Assembly: GCA_017475265.1 (NCBI GenBank)
Contig: JAFVFY010000078.1
Span: forward strand, 1-49,863
Length of the DNA stretch: 49,863 nt
Source of the DNA: Prevotella sp.
Lineage (GTDB): Bacteria > Bacteroidota > Bacteroidia > Bacteroidales > Bacteroidaceae
Direction: 5' to 3'
In this document: positions 8,832 through 18,167 of the stretch, piece after piece
How positions within the stretch are numbered: position 1 is the first letter of the stretch
Layout of the letters: each line of letters opens with the position of its first letter
The notes under the pieces: model-generated
The model's input: only the letters and a program-made list of their open reading frames with translations
Told to the model about the DNA's origin: nothing
Database searches by the model: none
Translations under genes and position numbers: made by a program

Positions 8832-10682
8832 ATGAGAAATATGAGTTCATTCTTCATTCTTCATAATTCATTCATTAGCAAAGCGCGCAAGCCGCTAAGT
8901 TTATTGTTTATTGTTTATAGTCTATTGTCTTTCGTAGCGTGCAACGACTTCCTGACCATCTATCCTACCGACCGTATTGTGGGTGAGGATTTCTGGAAGA
9001 CGAAGGCGGATGTCGACCAAATGGTGGACGGCTGTTATCTGAGTATGCTGAATGACGAGGTGCAGTCACGTGCCATTATCTGGGGTGCCTACCGTTCCGA
9101 TGAACTGGTGAAGCGCGATGACTATACCGACTTAACCCTTGACAATATCAACGCAGTAAATCTGCTGCCCACGATGGGCTATTGCTCTTGGGCAAGTCTA
9201 TACAAGGTGATTAACAATTGTAACGTCGTATTGAACCATGCCCCTGATGTGATGGCCGTAGACCCGGAGTTCACCGAAGGCGACTACCAGGTGGTGAGGG
9301 CTCAGATGCTGGCACTCCGCAGTCTGTGCTACTTCTATCTCGTGCGTGCTTTCCGCGATGTCCCCTATATGTCTCATTCCGTAGAGAACGACAATGAGAT
9401 AGAGCCTGTTCCCCAGTTGCCACCTGCTGAAGTGCTGGAGCATTGTCTGGATGATTTGCAGGAAGCCCGTCGTTTCATTATGAAGTCGGGCGGTTATGGC
9501 CAGAACGACTGGCGCAACTGGGGCTATATCACTACAGATGCCGTCGATGCCATCATGGCCGACATTTATCTGTGGCGTGCTGCCATGACCCACAACAATG
9601 CTGACTACGAAAAGGTGATTGAACTCGTTGACCGAGTGGTTGAGGCGAAGGATGCCTACTACCAAAAGTACAACACAGAGGTGGTGGGCACAGGCAAGAA
9701 AGACCCCTATCATCTTTATGACGGTGAGTATGCACAGTTGGAAATCTTCCATTTCAATAATGGTAATAGCCGCGAGAGTATTCTGGAGTGGCAGTATAAT
9801 GGTATTAACAATGCCAACTCAGAATTGGAGAAATACTATTATAAGACTGACAACAATGCCCAGCATGGCCGCCTAATGGCATCAAAGATTTTCAATTCAA
9901 TCGAAACTAATGCCAACAAGGAAGGAGCTCAGAAGATGTTCTTCTCCAAGGACGACTATCGTTACTGGAACATCATCTATGATGCCAACAACGCCGAGGC
10001 AGAGCAGCTGTCCATACGAAAAATGGTTTATGCAGAGAGTTCTCAGTCGGTTGTTTCTGTGAAGTCCAATGCAGGCCTGTCGAAGAGTAGTTCGAGAGAC
10101 TTTGACAACTTCCGCCAGAACTGGATTGTCTATCGTATTACCGACCTGATGCTGATGAAGGCTGAGGCGCTGGTCGCAATGATGAGAGATACAGAGGACA
10201 TTGAAGGGGGAGAGCCCACTGAGGACGAAGTGGAGAGAGATGCAAAGTATCTGAAGGAAGCTTTCGATCTGGTGCAGGTTGTGAACCTTCGCTCTATGGA
10301 GAAGAATTCTAAGGACACGCTGAAAGTAACTAACTTCCGGACAAAGGAGGCCATGGAAGCGCTGGTGCTGGCGGAACGGGAGCGTGAGCTCTGTTTCGAG
10401 GGCAAGCGCTGGTGGGACCTGATGCGTTATTGCTACCGTGGCATGAAGGGGGTGAACATCAACCTGACGTTGAACAAACAAGCTGTGGCTCCCCAGTTGC
10501 GCAAACAGATGTTGGATATGATTATCCGCAAATACAAGGCGGGTGAGGGCGATGCCGTTTCTTACAAGATGGATTCTGAGCCATACTTGTATTGGCCAAT
10601 CTATGAGAGTGAACTAAAGGTGAACAACCTGCTGAACCAAAATCCCGTCTGGATTCAGGAGAAGTCTACGGAGAAGAATTAG
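8832..10682 (+). CDS. SusD/RagB-family surface lipoprotein (module A SusD1)
   Basis: 616 aa, the partner of the preceding SusC. The signal peptide ends in the lipobox FVAC, with Cys followed by NDFLTIYP; a second in-frame ATG at 8841 is possible. The N-terminal TPR-type helical half starts with FWKTKADVDQMVDGCY. The C-terminal SusD_RagB signatures are YRITDLMLMKAEALV and ERERELCFEGKRWWDLMRY. SusD caps the SusC barrel and captures ligand at the cell surface. The DNA for the hydrophobic core of the leader is TTTATTGTTTATTG-type simple sequence related to the leaders of the next two genes, although those encode FAS1 proteins. It is 43 nt downstream of SusC1. Confidence 0.92.
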   Translation: MRNMSSFFILHNSFISKARKPLSLLFIVYSLLSFVACNDFLTIYPTDRIVGEDFWKTKADVDQMVDGCYLSMLNDEVQSRAIIWGAYRSDELVKRDDYTDLTLDNINAVNLLPTMGYCSWASLYKVINNCNVVLNHAPDVMAVDPEFTEGDYQVVRAQMLALRSLCYFYLVRAFRDVPYMSHSVENDNEIEPVPQLPPAEVLEHCLDDLQEARRFIMKSGGYGQNDWRNWGYITTDAVDAIMADIYLWRAAMTHNNADYEKVIELVDRVVEAKDAYYQKYNTEVVGTGKKDPYHLYDGEYAQLEIFHFNNGNSRESILEWQYNGINNANSELEKYYYKTDNNAQHGRLMASKIFNSIETNANKEGAQKMFFSKDDYRYWNIIYDANNAEAEQLSIRKMVYAESSQSVVSVKSNAGLSKSSSRDFDNFRQNWIVYRITDLMLMKAEALVAMMRDTEDIEGGEPTEDEVERDAKYLKEAFDLVQVVNLRSMEKNSKDTLKVTNFRTKEAMEALVLAERERELCFEGKRWWDLMRYCYRGMKGVNINLTLNKQAVAPQLRKQMLDMIIRKYKAGEGDAVSYKMDSEPYLYWPIYESELKVNNLLNQNPVWIQEKSTEKN

Positions 10683-10719
10683 CGGTCTACGGCCTAAATG
10701 AGCGGCCTAAGGCCTAAAT
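10683..10719. repeat. GGCCTAA intercistronic element, copy 2
   Basis: Two tandem copies of a GCGG(C/T)CTA(A/C)GGCCTAAAT unit begin directly after the SusD1 stop codon. They match the sequence after the preceding and following genes. Confidence 0.65.
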
Positions 10720-10730
10720 AATAATTAAAA

Positions 10731-12869
10731 ATGAAAAATGAGATATTAAAAATGAGAAATATGATTTGCAAAGCGCGCAAGCTGCTAAGTTTATTATTTA
10801 TTCATTATTCATTATTCATTAGCGTAGCGCTTAGCGCAGCGCTCAACGTAGCGTGTAGGGAGGACATCGACGAGTCGAATCTTTACACATTTACTGGTGA
10901 GACCATCGAGGACTATCTGGTAAACCGCAGCGAGAGGTTCAGTAGCTTCAATTATATCTTGTCGCGTATAGGATATGACAAAATCCTAGCTGCCTACGGC
11001 ACGTATACCTGTTTCGCTCCTGACAATGAGGCAGTGGCGGCCTATGTGGATAGTCTGTACGAGGACATGAGCAACCCTGAACTGCCTCATAACGGTATGA
11101 CAAAGCCTGGATTGGAAGGACTCACCGACTCGCTATGTAATGATATTGCGCTCTTCCACCTGTTGGGTACTGAGGTGATGAGTGTGTATATGGGTAATGG
11201 AATGACGGTGAAAACGATTCTTGGTCGTGAGATTACCACTTCTCTCGATACGACATCAACTAGTTCCCTGGATTCCACATTGACGAGGGTTGCCATCAAC
11301 CGAAACTCTCTGATTCTCAAGAGGGGTATGGACCAAGACTTGGAGAATGGTGTGCTGCATGAGATCAATCGTGTCATCACCCGTTCTAATCTGCTGATCG
11401 CCGGTGAGATGGAGGCCCATCAGGATTTGTACTCTGTTTTCTCGAATGCATTGAAAGCGACGGGTTTGGCAGACACGCTGACGGCCACTAGTCATGATTT
11501 CGAGAAGATTACAATCAAGACGGGATTCTATCTGCCAGAGAAATGTGAAATGGGTTACACCATTTTTGCAGAAACAGACGATGTCCTTGCAGAAAAGGGA
11601 ATCGTCGATGTTGAGACGATGGCTGACTATGCACGACAGGTGTATGCGAACTGTGGGGATTGGTACGATTACGTTAGAACCAATCATGTTGACATCAGTT
11701 TCGGGACGGACTATAAGAACCCTTGGAATGTGCTGAGCATGTTCTTACGCTATCACATCCTTAAATGTAAAATTCCCTTTACCAAGCTGACGAATAGTCA
11801 CAACCAGATTTCGAAGGTTACGCTGGTAGAGTATTACGAAACGATGCTGCCCTACACACTCCTCAAGGTGACAAAGAATGGCTCGAAATGGATGCTCAAC
11901 CGTTGGGAAGCTAATTCGTCGCTGACCGACCAGGTCGCCGAACTGGGTTCTGCAGCCATGCATACCGTGTTGTTTGAGGGTATAGAGCTTGTCGGTGCCG
12001 AGGGGCAGATTTCTCCTACAAACGGTTATATCCATCCTATCAAGAGTGTGCTAGTATATAATACAGATGTGGTGAGGGGGGCTCTGAACGAGCGTCTTCG
12101 TTTCGACGATGCCAGTTTGTTTGGCGAAATGATGTCGAACTCCTTCCGACGCATCAGCGACAAGGAGGTCAACGCACTCAATGGTGGAAAGACAGGAACT
12201 GACGGCGACCTCAGCGGCAGCTATATCCGCATACCGCCTGGCTTCCTGGAGTACATGAAAATCTACAATGGCGATGAAACCCGCCTGTACTATCTGCCTG
12301 GTCAGAGTAGCGGATGGAGTAACTATCAGGGCGACGAGTTCAACTGTAAGGGACATTATGACTTCGCCATGCGTCTGCCACCCGTTCCCGAGGGAACCTA
12401 CGAGCTCCGTATCGGCTACACAGCAGAGGGCAACGAACAGCGTGGCATGTTGCAATTCTATTTGGGTACTTCTTCTGACTTGACTACGATGAAGGCACTC
12501 GACATTCCTCTGGACATGCGTATTGTTCCAGTGAACAATTCAGACCTGACTCCAGATGTGTATACAGGCTGGTGCGACTGGACAAAGCTGGACGACAAGG
12601 GAGTGGAGAGCGATGTGAACATGCGCAATCTGGGATATATGCGCGGCCCGCTCTATTATACCGTGGGCGTCAATTCTGGCAACTATGCACGCAACAACCC
12701 GAAAGACCTGCGTCGCATACTTACCCGTCAGCACTTCGATCAAGGCGAATACTGGTTGCGTTTCAAGAGCGTGCTTGACTCCGACCATCACCAGTTCCAT
12801 CTTGACTACATAGAGTTCTGTCCGGAGAATGTTTACAACAGCACTACCTATATAGAAGACATGTACTAG
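10731..12869 (+). CDS. FAS1 surface lipoprotein with C-terminal β-domain (module A, gene 4)
   Basis: 712 aa; in-frame ATGs at 10752 and 10761 are possible alternative starts. The lipobox is NVAC (about residue 43), followed by REDIDESN. FAS1 H1-like motifs are YTCFAPDNEAV (about 92) and a more degenerate YTIFAETDDVL (about 276). The C-terminal region (about 500-712) contains LPPVPEGTYELRIGYTA and looks like a β-sandwich, possibly ligand-binding. The module B counterpart is the 719-aa protein at 38576, which has the same motif order. The leader DNA is unusual: AGCGTAGCGCTTAGCGCAGC microrepeats encode the end of the signal peptide up to the lipobox. Confidence 0.85.
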   Translation: MKNEILKMRNMICKARKLLSLLFIHYSLFISVALSAALNVACREDIDESNLYTFTGETIEDYLVNRSERFSSFNYILSRIGYDKILAAYGTYTCFAPDNEAVAAYVDSLYEDMSNPELPHNGMTKPGLEGLTDSLCNDIALFHLLGTEVMSVYMGNGMTVKTILGREITTSLDTTSTSSLDSTLTRVAINRNSLILKRGMDQDLENGVLHEINRVITRSNLLIAGEMEAHQDLYSVFSNALKATGLADTLTATSHDFEKITIKTGFYLPEKCEMGYTIFAETDDVLAEKGIVDVETMADYARQVYANCGDWYDYVRTNHVDISFGTDYKNPWNVLSMFLRYHILKCKIPFTKLTNSHNQISKVTLVEYYETMLPYTLLKVTKNGSKWMLNRWEANSSLTDQVAELGSAAMHTVLFEGIELVGAEGQISPTNGYIHPIKSVLVYNTDVVRGALNERLRFDDASLFGEMMSNSFRRISDKEVNALNGGKTGTDGDLSGSYIRIPPGFLEYMKIYNGDETRLYYLPGQSSGWSNYQGDEFNCKGHYDFAMRLPPVPEGTYELRIGYTAEGNEQRGMLQFYLGTSSDLTTMKALDIPLDMRIVPVNNSDLTPDVYTGWCDWTKLDDKGVESDVNMRNLGYMRGPLYYTVGVNSGNYARNNPKDLRRILTRQHFDQGEYWLRFKSVLDSDHHQFHLDYIEFCPENVYNSTTYIEDMY

Positions 12870-12896
12870 CGGCCTAAAGCGGCCTACGGCCTAAAT
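12870..12896. repeat. GGCCTAA intercistronic element, copy 3
   Basis: GCGGCCTAAAGCGGCCTACGGCCTAAAT lies directly after the stop codon. It is the third occurrence of this unit between genes of module A. Confidence 0.65.
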
Positions 12897-12921
12897 AACA
12901 ATTAAAAATGAAAAATTAAAA

Positions 12922-14697
12922 ATGAGAAATATGAAAGCGCTTAAGCCACTAAGTTTATTCATTATTCATTATTCATTATTCTTTAGCGTAGCGCTCATTG
13001 TAGCGTGCAGCGACTGGGATGAGCATTTCGATGCAGAGCGACAAGTTGTGGCGTCACAGAAGGTTTCTTTGTGGGAGAACATCGAGAGTCGTAGTAACCT
13101 TTCGCAATTTGCGGATATCCTGAGAAAGACAGGGTATGACAAGCGTCTGGCCGCCTCTCAGACCTACACGGTGTGGGCACCTGAAAATGAGACGTTCGAT
13201 TATGAGGGCGTATTGTCTTTCAGCAAGGAGCGCATGGTGAAGGAGTTTGTGGAGAACCACATAGCCCGTAACAACTATCCTGCTTCGGGTGAGATAGACA
13301 GCGAGGTGTACATGCTGAATGAGAAGAAGATGCACTTCGGTGGAAAGTCCACATACGATATTCAGGGAGTATCGCTGAAGGGTCTTAACCTGAGCAGTAG
13401 CAATGGTACACTACATACGCTCAACGGCCGTATGCCTTTCCTATCGAGTATCTATGAAGCGCTTGGTAATCTGGACTATCCTATTGACTCCATTAAGGAT
13501 TATATCCTGAGCTATGACGAAAAGATTATCAATGAGAGTAAGAGTAAGGTAGGACCTGTAGTGAACGGCGAGCAGACCTACCTTGACACAATCTATTATG
13601 AGCACAACGACCTTCTGATGCTTTTCGATGCATATATCAACCGCGAAGACAGCAGCTACACAATGGTGGTTCCGACAAACCAAGCCTGGAGCAAGGCATT
13701 GGAAAAGGTAAAAGGCTACTGCAACTACATCCCTTCTTTCAAGGCTGTGGAGAGCATCGAGAACAAGAAGAACGAAACGGTGATACTAAAGGATGCCGAG
13801 GCAATGAAGGACTCAGTGGCAAAGGCGTATACCATCGCAAGTCTGTTCTATAACAACAATCTCTTTGACAACAAGAAACTGAAAACGCTCGCAGAAGGCA
13901 CCAAGCCAACCTGTGACTCACTTGTCACCACCTCCGGTTCCAAGATGTATGCCTACGACGCCGCAAACCTCTTCGACAACGCCAAGAGAGAAGAGATGAG
14001 CAACGGAGCGGCCTGGATTACAGACAGCATCCGAATACCCTCATGGACTATCTGGAATCCCGAGTTACGCTTCGAGGCAGAACACTCCAACCAGTGGGTA
14101 TTCTATAACTACCTCAACGGAGCACCGCTCGTGAGGGAAGTGCAAAAGCAAAACGAGGAAGTATATGGACACGTGTCTAACAACTGCTATATAGAACTGG
14201 AGCCACAAAACGGGTCAGTAAACCCCGACATCTATTTCTACCTGCCTAACGTACGCTCAACAACCTACAACATATATATCGTAATGGTGCCGGCAAACAT
14301 CAACAGTAAGCACTACGCCGGAGAGCTGAAACCGAACCTGATGACTTTTATCGTGGGATATGCCGACGATGAGAAGGGGTCACTCAAGCAGCAGACATTC
14401 AAAAACATAGAGGTAAGGGTCGACTCGTTGGGTGACGAACCAGGAATGACTGATTATACTTCGAGATTGGACACCGTCCTCGTTGGAGAATTCACCTTCC
14501 CCGTCTCCTACCTCGGCTTGTCCTCCGTCGCCAGAAACTACGCCCCCTACCTAAGAGTACGAAGCGCAGTAAGCAACGCAGAAGCTGCAAAATACGACCG
14601 AACGCTGCGCATCGACTGCATCATACTACGTCCCAAGGAACTCGACGACTACATTACAGAGCATCCCGACTACAAATATGATAAAGGACGCTACTGA
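12922..14697 (+). CDS. FAS1 surface lipoprotein (module A, gene 5)
   Basis: 591 aa. The signal peptide contains LSLFIIHYSLFF and ends at the lipobox IVAC, followed by SDWDEHFDAE, an acidic surface-export patch. Two FAS1 H1-like motifs are visible: YTVWAPENETF (about 82) and YTMVVPTNQAW (about 246). The C-terminal part (from about 382, LRFEAEHSN) is a β-rich region of unknown type, shared with the module B counterpart at 40776. A role as a surface adhesin or ligand-binding accessory to the SusC2/SusD2 pair that follows is inferred from gene order. Confidence 0.83.
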   Translation: MRNMKALKPLSLFIIHYSLFFSVALIVACSDWDEHFDAERQVVASQKVSLWENIESRSNLSQFADILRKTGYDKRLAASQTYTVWAPENETFDYEGVLSFSKERMVKEFVENHIARNNYPASGEIDSEVYMLNEKKMHFGGKSTYDIQGVSLKGLNLSSSNGTLHTLNGRMPFLSSIYEALGNLDYPIDSIKDYILSYDEKIINESKSKVGPVVNGEQTYLDTIYYEHNDLLMLFDAYINREDSSYTMVVPTNQAWSKALEKVKGYCNYIPSFKAVESIENKKNETVILKDAEAMKDSVAKAYTIASLFYNNNLFDNKKLKTLAEGTKPTCDSLVTTSGSKMYAYDAANLFDNAKREEMSNGAAWITDSIRIPSWTIWNPELRFEAEHSNQWVFYNYLNGAPLVREVQKQNEEVYGHVSNNCYIELEPQNGSVNPDIYFYLPNVRSTTYNIYIVMVPANINSKHYAGELKPNLMTFIVGYADDEKGSLKQQTFKNIEVRVDSLGDEPGMTDYTSRLDTVLVGEFTFPVSYLGLSSVARNYAPYLRVRSAVSNAEAAKYDRTLRIDCIILRPKELDDYITEHPDYKYDKGRY

Positions 14698-14741
14698 TTT
14701 ACCAATAATGAATTACGAATTATGAATCACGAATTACGAGT

Positions 14742-17700
14742 ATGAGACGATTAAGGTTTTTAATATTTTCATTTTTAAGTTTTATAATCATCCCCACACC
14801 TGCCATTGCACAGGACGATGACGCGACAAGCGAAGAAACGACGACACAGAAAAAGCTAAAGCGCGTTGTCGTACCCTCCTATCCTGTCAAAGAGGTCAAA
14901 GGTATCTGCATCGATGCCGCCACCAAGGCTCCCCTTGCTGGTATCATGCTCAACGCCCTCGGCAACGATAACTTCACCGCGATGACAGATGACAACGGAG
15001 AGTTCATCATCAAGGTTCCTGTCTACACCACGGCGCTCTATGTCCACTCACCACAATACTTAAGCCTCCAAGTGTCCATCTCCGAGCGTTCCGATAACGC
15101 ACAACGCCTGGAAATCCGGATGCTACCCGACAAGTTCCTGCCCATGTTCACCAAGGAGACGAACATCGTGGCCTCCAACACGCAGAGCATCACCAACACT
15201 ACCGCTCATACGATAGAGGAAGATGCCGGGGAAATCATGGGAGCCGATGTACGCACCCTCATACGCTCCGGCAACCCTGGCAACGGAGCCGCCATGTTCA
15301 TACGCGGACTCAATTCACTCAATGCCAATGCACAGCCGCTTATCGTCATCGACGGAGTCATACAGGACATGCAGCAGACACGCACGTCACTACACGACGG
15401 TGACTACACCAACCTGCTACTCAACATCAACCCGGAGGACATCGACAAAGTGACGGTGCTCAAAAACGCCACCGCACTCTACGGAGCCAAGGGTAGCAAC
15501 GGAGTCATACTCATAGAGACAAAGAGAGGTCACTCCATGGCTACTCGCATCGATGCCAATGTCGGCGTGGGTGTCTCACTCCAGCCAAAGCTCCCCACCA
15601 TGATGAACGCCAGCCAATATAGGGTATATGCATCCGAAATGCTCGGCACATATCCCACCATCAGTCAGTTCACAGACCCCACCACCTTCAAGTTTCTCAT
15701 CGATGACCCCTCGAAGTACTATTATGCCATGTATCATAATGAAACCGACTGGACAAAGGAGGTCTACCACACCGCCATGTCACAGAACTACAACATTAAC
15801 GTACAGGGAGGTGACGACATCGGAATGTATAACCTTTCATTAGGATATACCGACGGACAAAGCACAGCACGAGAGAATGGCTTCAACCGGCTTAACGTGC
15901 GATTCAATACCGACATCAGCATACTCAGACAACTGAAGGTGCGCTTCGACATGTCCTACACCAAAATCAACCGTGACGTCTTCGACGGAGGAGCACCCGC
16001 CGACTTCGACGCCGCCCCCGTTTCATCACCCACTTTCCTAGCACTCATCAAGTCGCCATTCCTCAGCCCCTATACTTATAATAATGTCAGCAGATACTTC
16101 TCATCCACACTTTCCGAAGCCGATGACTACCTCACCATGCTCGACACCGACCTCAGCCTCGGAAACCCGACAGCAGTACTAAAGAACGGAAGCGGCATCA
16201 ACAAAAACCGAGTGGAGACGAACCACTTCAACACCGTTATCGCTCCACGCTTTGACTTTAACAGCTGGCTGTCACTGACAGAGACCTTCAGCTATACCCT
16301 CGACCGCATCTCGCAGCGATACTACAGGCCCAACAATGGCATGCCACTCTTCCTTATCGAGGGCATCGGCAGCGTCCAGAACAAGGCGATGTCGATGTTC
16401 GCAAAGGAGACCTCCATTAGCAGCGACACCCGCCTACAGCTACAGAAGCAAATGGGGCCACATTCCCTCAATGCTTTTGTCGGACTCCGATACCTCAACT
16501 TCGCATACGACAATAACCAGCCAGAAGGACAATATGCCAATGCAGCCAACGACAAGACACCCAACATCAGCACCAATATGGACTTCTACGATGCCACAGG
16601 TGCTAACGACGAGTGGCGCAGCCTCACATGGTATGCCAATGCAGACTACAACTACCGCAACCGCTACTACCTACAGGCAACACTGGCCATGGAGGGCAAC
16701 AGCCGATTCGGAAGCGAGGCCAAGGGCGTGAAGATAGCTGGAGTCAAGTGGGGAATCTTCCCCGGCGTACAGCTAGGATGGGCAATCTCAAACGAGGCGT
16801 GGTTCCAGTCTCTCAACGCTCAACACTCAACACTCAGCTTTATCAATTATCTTCTCCTGAAGGCCGGATGGGACCTTAGCGGCAACGACGACATCAGCAA
16901 CTATGCCGCTCGCACCTCCTTCGGCATCAGCAAGTATCTCTGGATGGCCACCGCCGCACAGCTCGATAACATCGGTAACGAGAAAATATCCTGCGAGCGC
17001 ACCAGCAAGTTCAACTTCGGATTCAAGGCCAGCCTCCTCAACAACCGCATCGGCATTGACTTCGACTACTACATTCATCGCACCAACGACCTGCTCACGC
17101 TGAAGCACTTCGATAACCTTGTGGCAGGTATAGACAACTATTGGAGCAACGGCGGTTCGCTAAGCAACACTGGCTTCGAACTCACACTGACCACCAAACC
17201 AGTGGTAGCCAAGTCACTCCAGATAGAGCTCGGCGCATCCATAGGACACTACACCAACAAGGTGAAGTCGCTGCCCAACGACAGCCGCATCTATCTGGAC
17301 GGACAGCAGACCGCACAGGGTTTCACCTCCTCCATCTATGGCGTCGACAACATTGCCACCATCGTCGGACAGCCCATCGGCATGTTCTACGGCTACAAGA
17401 CTACAGGCGTGTTTGCCACCGACCAGGAAGCATCCACCGCTGGTGCCAATGGCTATCTCTACCTCACCGATGCCACCGGCGCACGTAAGAATTTCTATGC
17501 CGGAGACATGCACTTCGTAGACATCAATGGCGACGGCGAGATAAGCGAGGCCGACGAAACCATCATCGGCAATCCCAACCCCGACATTTACGGAAACATC
17601 TTCGCCAATGTGAACTGGAAGAATCTCACCCTCCATCTAGGATTCAACTATTCCCTCGGCAACGACATATTCAACTACCAGCGCAGCATCCTCGAGGGTG

Positions 17701-18068
17701 GCAGCAATTTCTACAACCAAACAACAGACATGACTAACCGCTGGCGTACAGAAGGACAGCAGACTAACGTGCCACGTATCAGCTATGGCGACCCCATGGG
17801 AAACAGCCGCTTCAGCGACCGATGGATAGAAGACGGCTCTTACCTCCGATTGAGAACCCTACGACTCACCTACAAAGTGCCAGTCTCGCTCAGTTGGCTA
17901 CAAGGGCTGTCACTATGGGCTGAGGCCAACAACCTCTTCACCATCACACACTATCTCGGCAGCGACCCTGAATTCTCCGCCAGCAACGCCGTCCTCTATC
18001 AGGGAATCGACCCGGGCAATGTGGCACAGGGACGCACTTTCACCTTTGGCATGAGAATCAATCTTTAA
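14742..18068 (+). CDS. SusC/RagA-family TonB-dependent receptor (module A SusC2)
   Basis: 1108 aa with a signal peptide ending near AIAQ. A regulatory β-sandwich starts at KGICIDAATKAPLAG (about 53-130). The plug contains MFIRGLNSLNANAQPLIVIDGV, and a β-barrel with C-terminal INL follows. VDINGDGEISEADETIIGN near 927 is the usual barrel calcium-like loop. It differs clearly from SusC1, so it is a second transporter class within the same module. Compared with its module B counterpart, it has 7 extra residues at SLNAQHSTLS, exactly where a CTCAACACT-type simple repeat sits (16809-16838). The start lies 44 nt after the preceding gene; the gap is built of AATTACGAATTATGAAT simple sequence. Confidence 0.93.
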   Translation: MRRLRFLIFSFLSFIIIPTPAIAQDDDATSEETTTQKKLKRVVVPSYPVKEVKGICIDAATKAPLAGIMLNALGNDNFTAMTDDNGEFIIKVPVYTTALYVHSPQYLSLQVSISERSDNAQRLEIRMLPDKFLPMFTKETNIVASNTQSITNTTAHTIEEDAGEIMGADVRTLIRSGNPGNGAAMFIRGLNSLNANAQPLIVIDGVIQDMQQTRTSLHDGDYTNLLLNINPEDIDKVTVLKNATALYGAKGSNGVILIETKRGHSMATRIDANVGVGVSLQPKLPTMMNASQYRVYASEMLGTYPTISQFTDPTTFKFLIDDPSKYYYAMYHNETDWTKEVYHTAMSQNYNINVQGGDDIGMYNLSLGYTDGQSTARENGFNRLNVRFNTDISILRQLKVRFDMSYTKINRDVFDGGAPADFDAAPVSSPTFLALIKSPFLSPYTYNNVSRYFSSTLSEADDYLTMLDTDLSLGNPTAVLKNGSGINKNRVETNHFNTVIAPRFDFNSWLSLTETFSYTLDRISQRYYRPNNGMPLFLIEGIGSVQNKAMSMFAKETSISSDTRLQLQKQMGPHSLNAFVGLRYLNFAYDNNQPEGQYANAANDKTPNISTNMDFYDATGANDEWRSLTWYANADYNYRNRYYLQATLAMEGNSRFGSEAKGVKIAGVKWGIFPGVQLGWAISNEAWFQSLNAQHSTLSFINYLLLKAGWDLSGNDDISNYAARTSFGISKYLWMATAAQLDNIGNEKISCERTSKFNFGFKASLLNNRIGIDFDYYIHRTNDLLTLKHFDNLVAGIDNYWSNGGSLSNTGFELTLTTKPVVAKSLQIELGASIGHYTNKVKSLPNDSRIYLDGQQTAQGFTSSIYGVDNIATIVGQPIGMFYGYKTTGVFATDQEASTAGANGYLYLTDATGARKNFYAGDMHFVDINGDGEISEADETIIGNPNPDIYGNIFANVNWKNLTLHLGFNYSLGNDIFNYQRSILEGGSNFYNQTTDMTNRWRTEGQQTNVPRISYGDPMGNSRFSDRWIEDGSYLRLRTLRLTYKVPVSLSWLQGLSLWAEANNLFTITHYLGSDPEFSASNAVLYQGIDPGNVAQGRTFTFGMRINL
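16809..16838. repeat. CTCAACACT-type simple repeat inside SusC2-A
   Basis: The sequence encodes SLNAQHSTLS in the barrel region. The paralogue at 42741 reads NEPWLAKVKGIDYLKL at this place and is 7 residues shorter. Confidence 0.75.
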
Positions 18069-18167
18069 TACGGCTTACGCCTAAATAATAAATGACAAAT
18101 AATAAATAATAAATCTCAGTCAGAAATTGTTTAGGCGAAAAGACAATTGAATAATTAATATCAAAAT

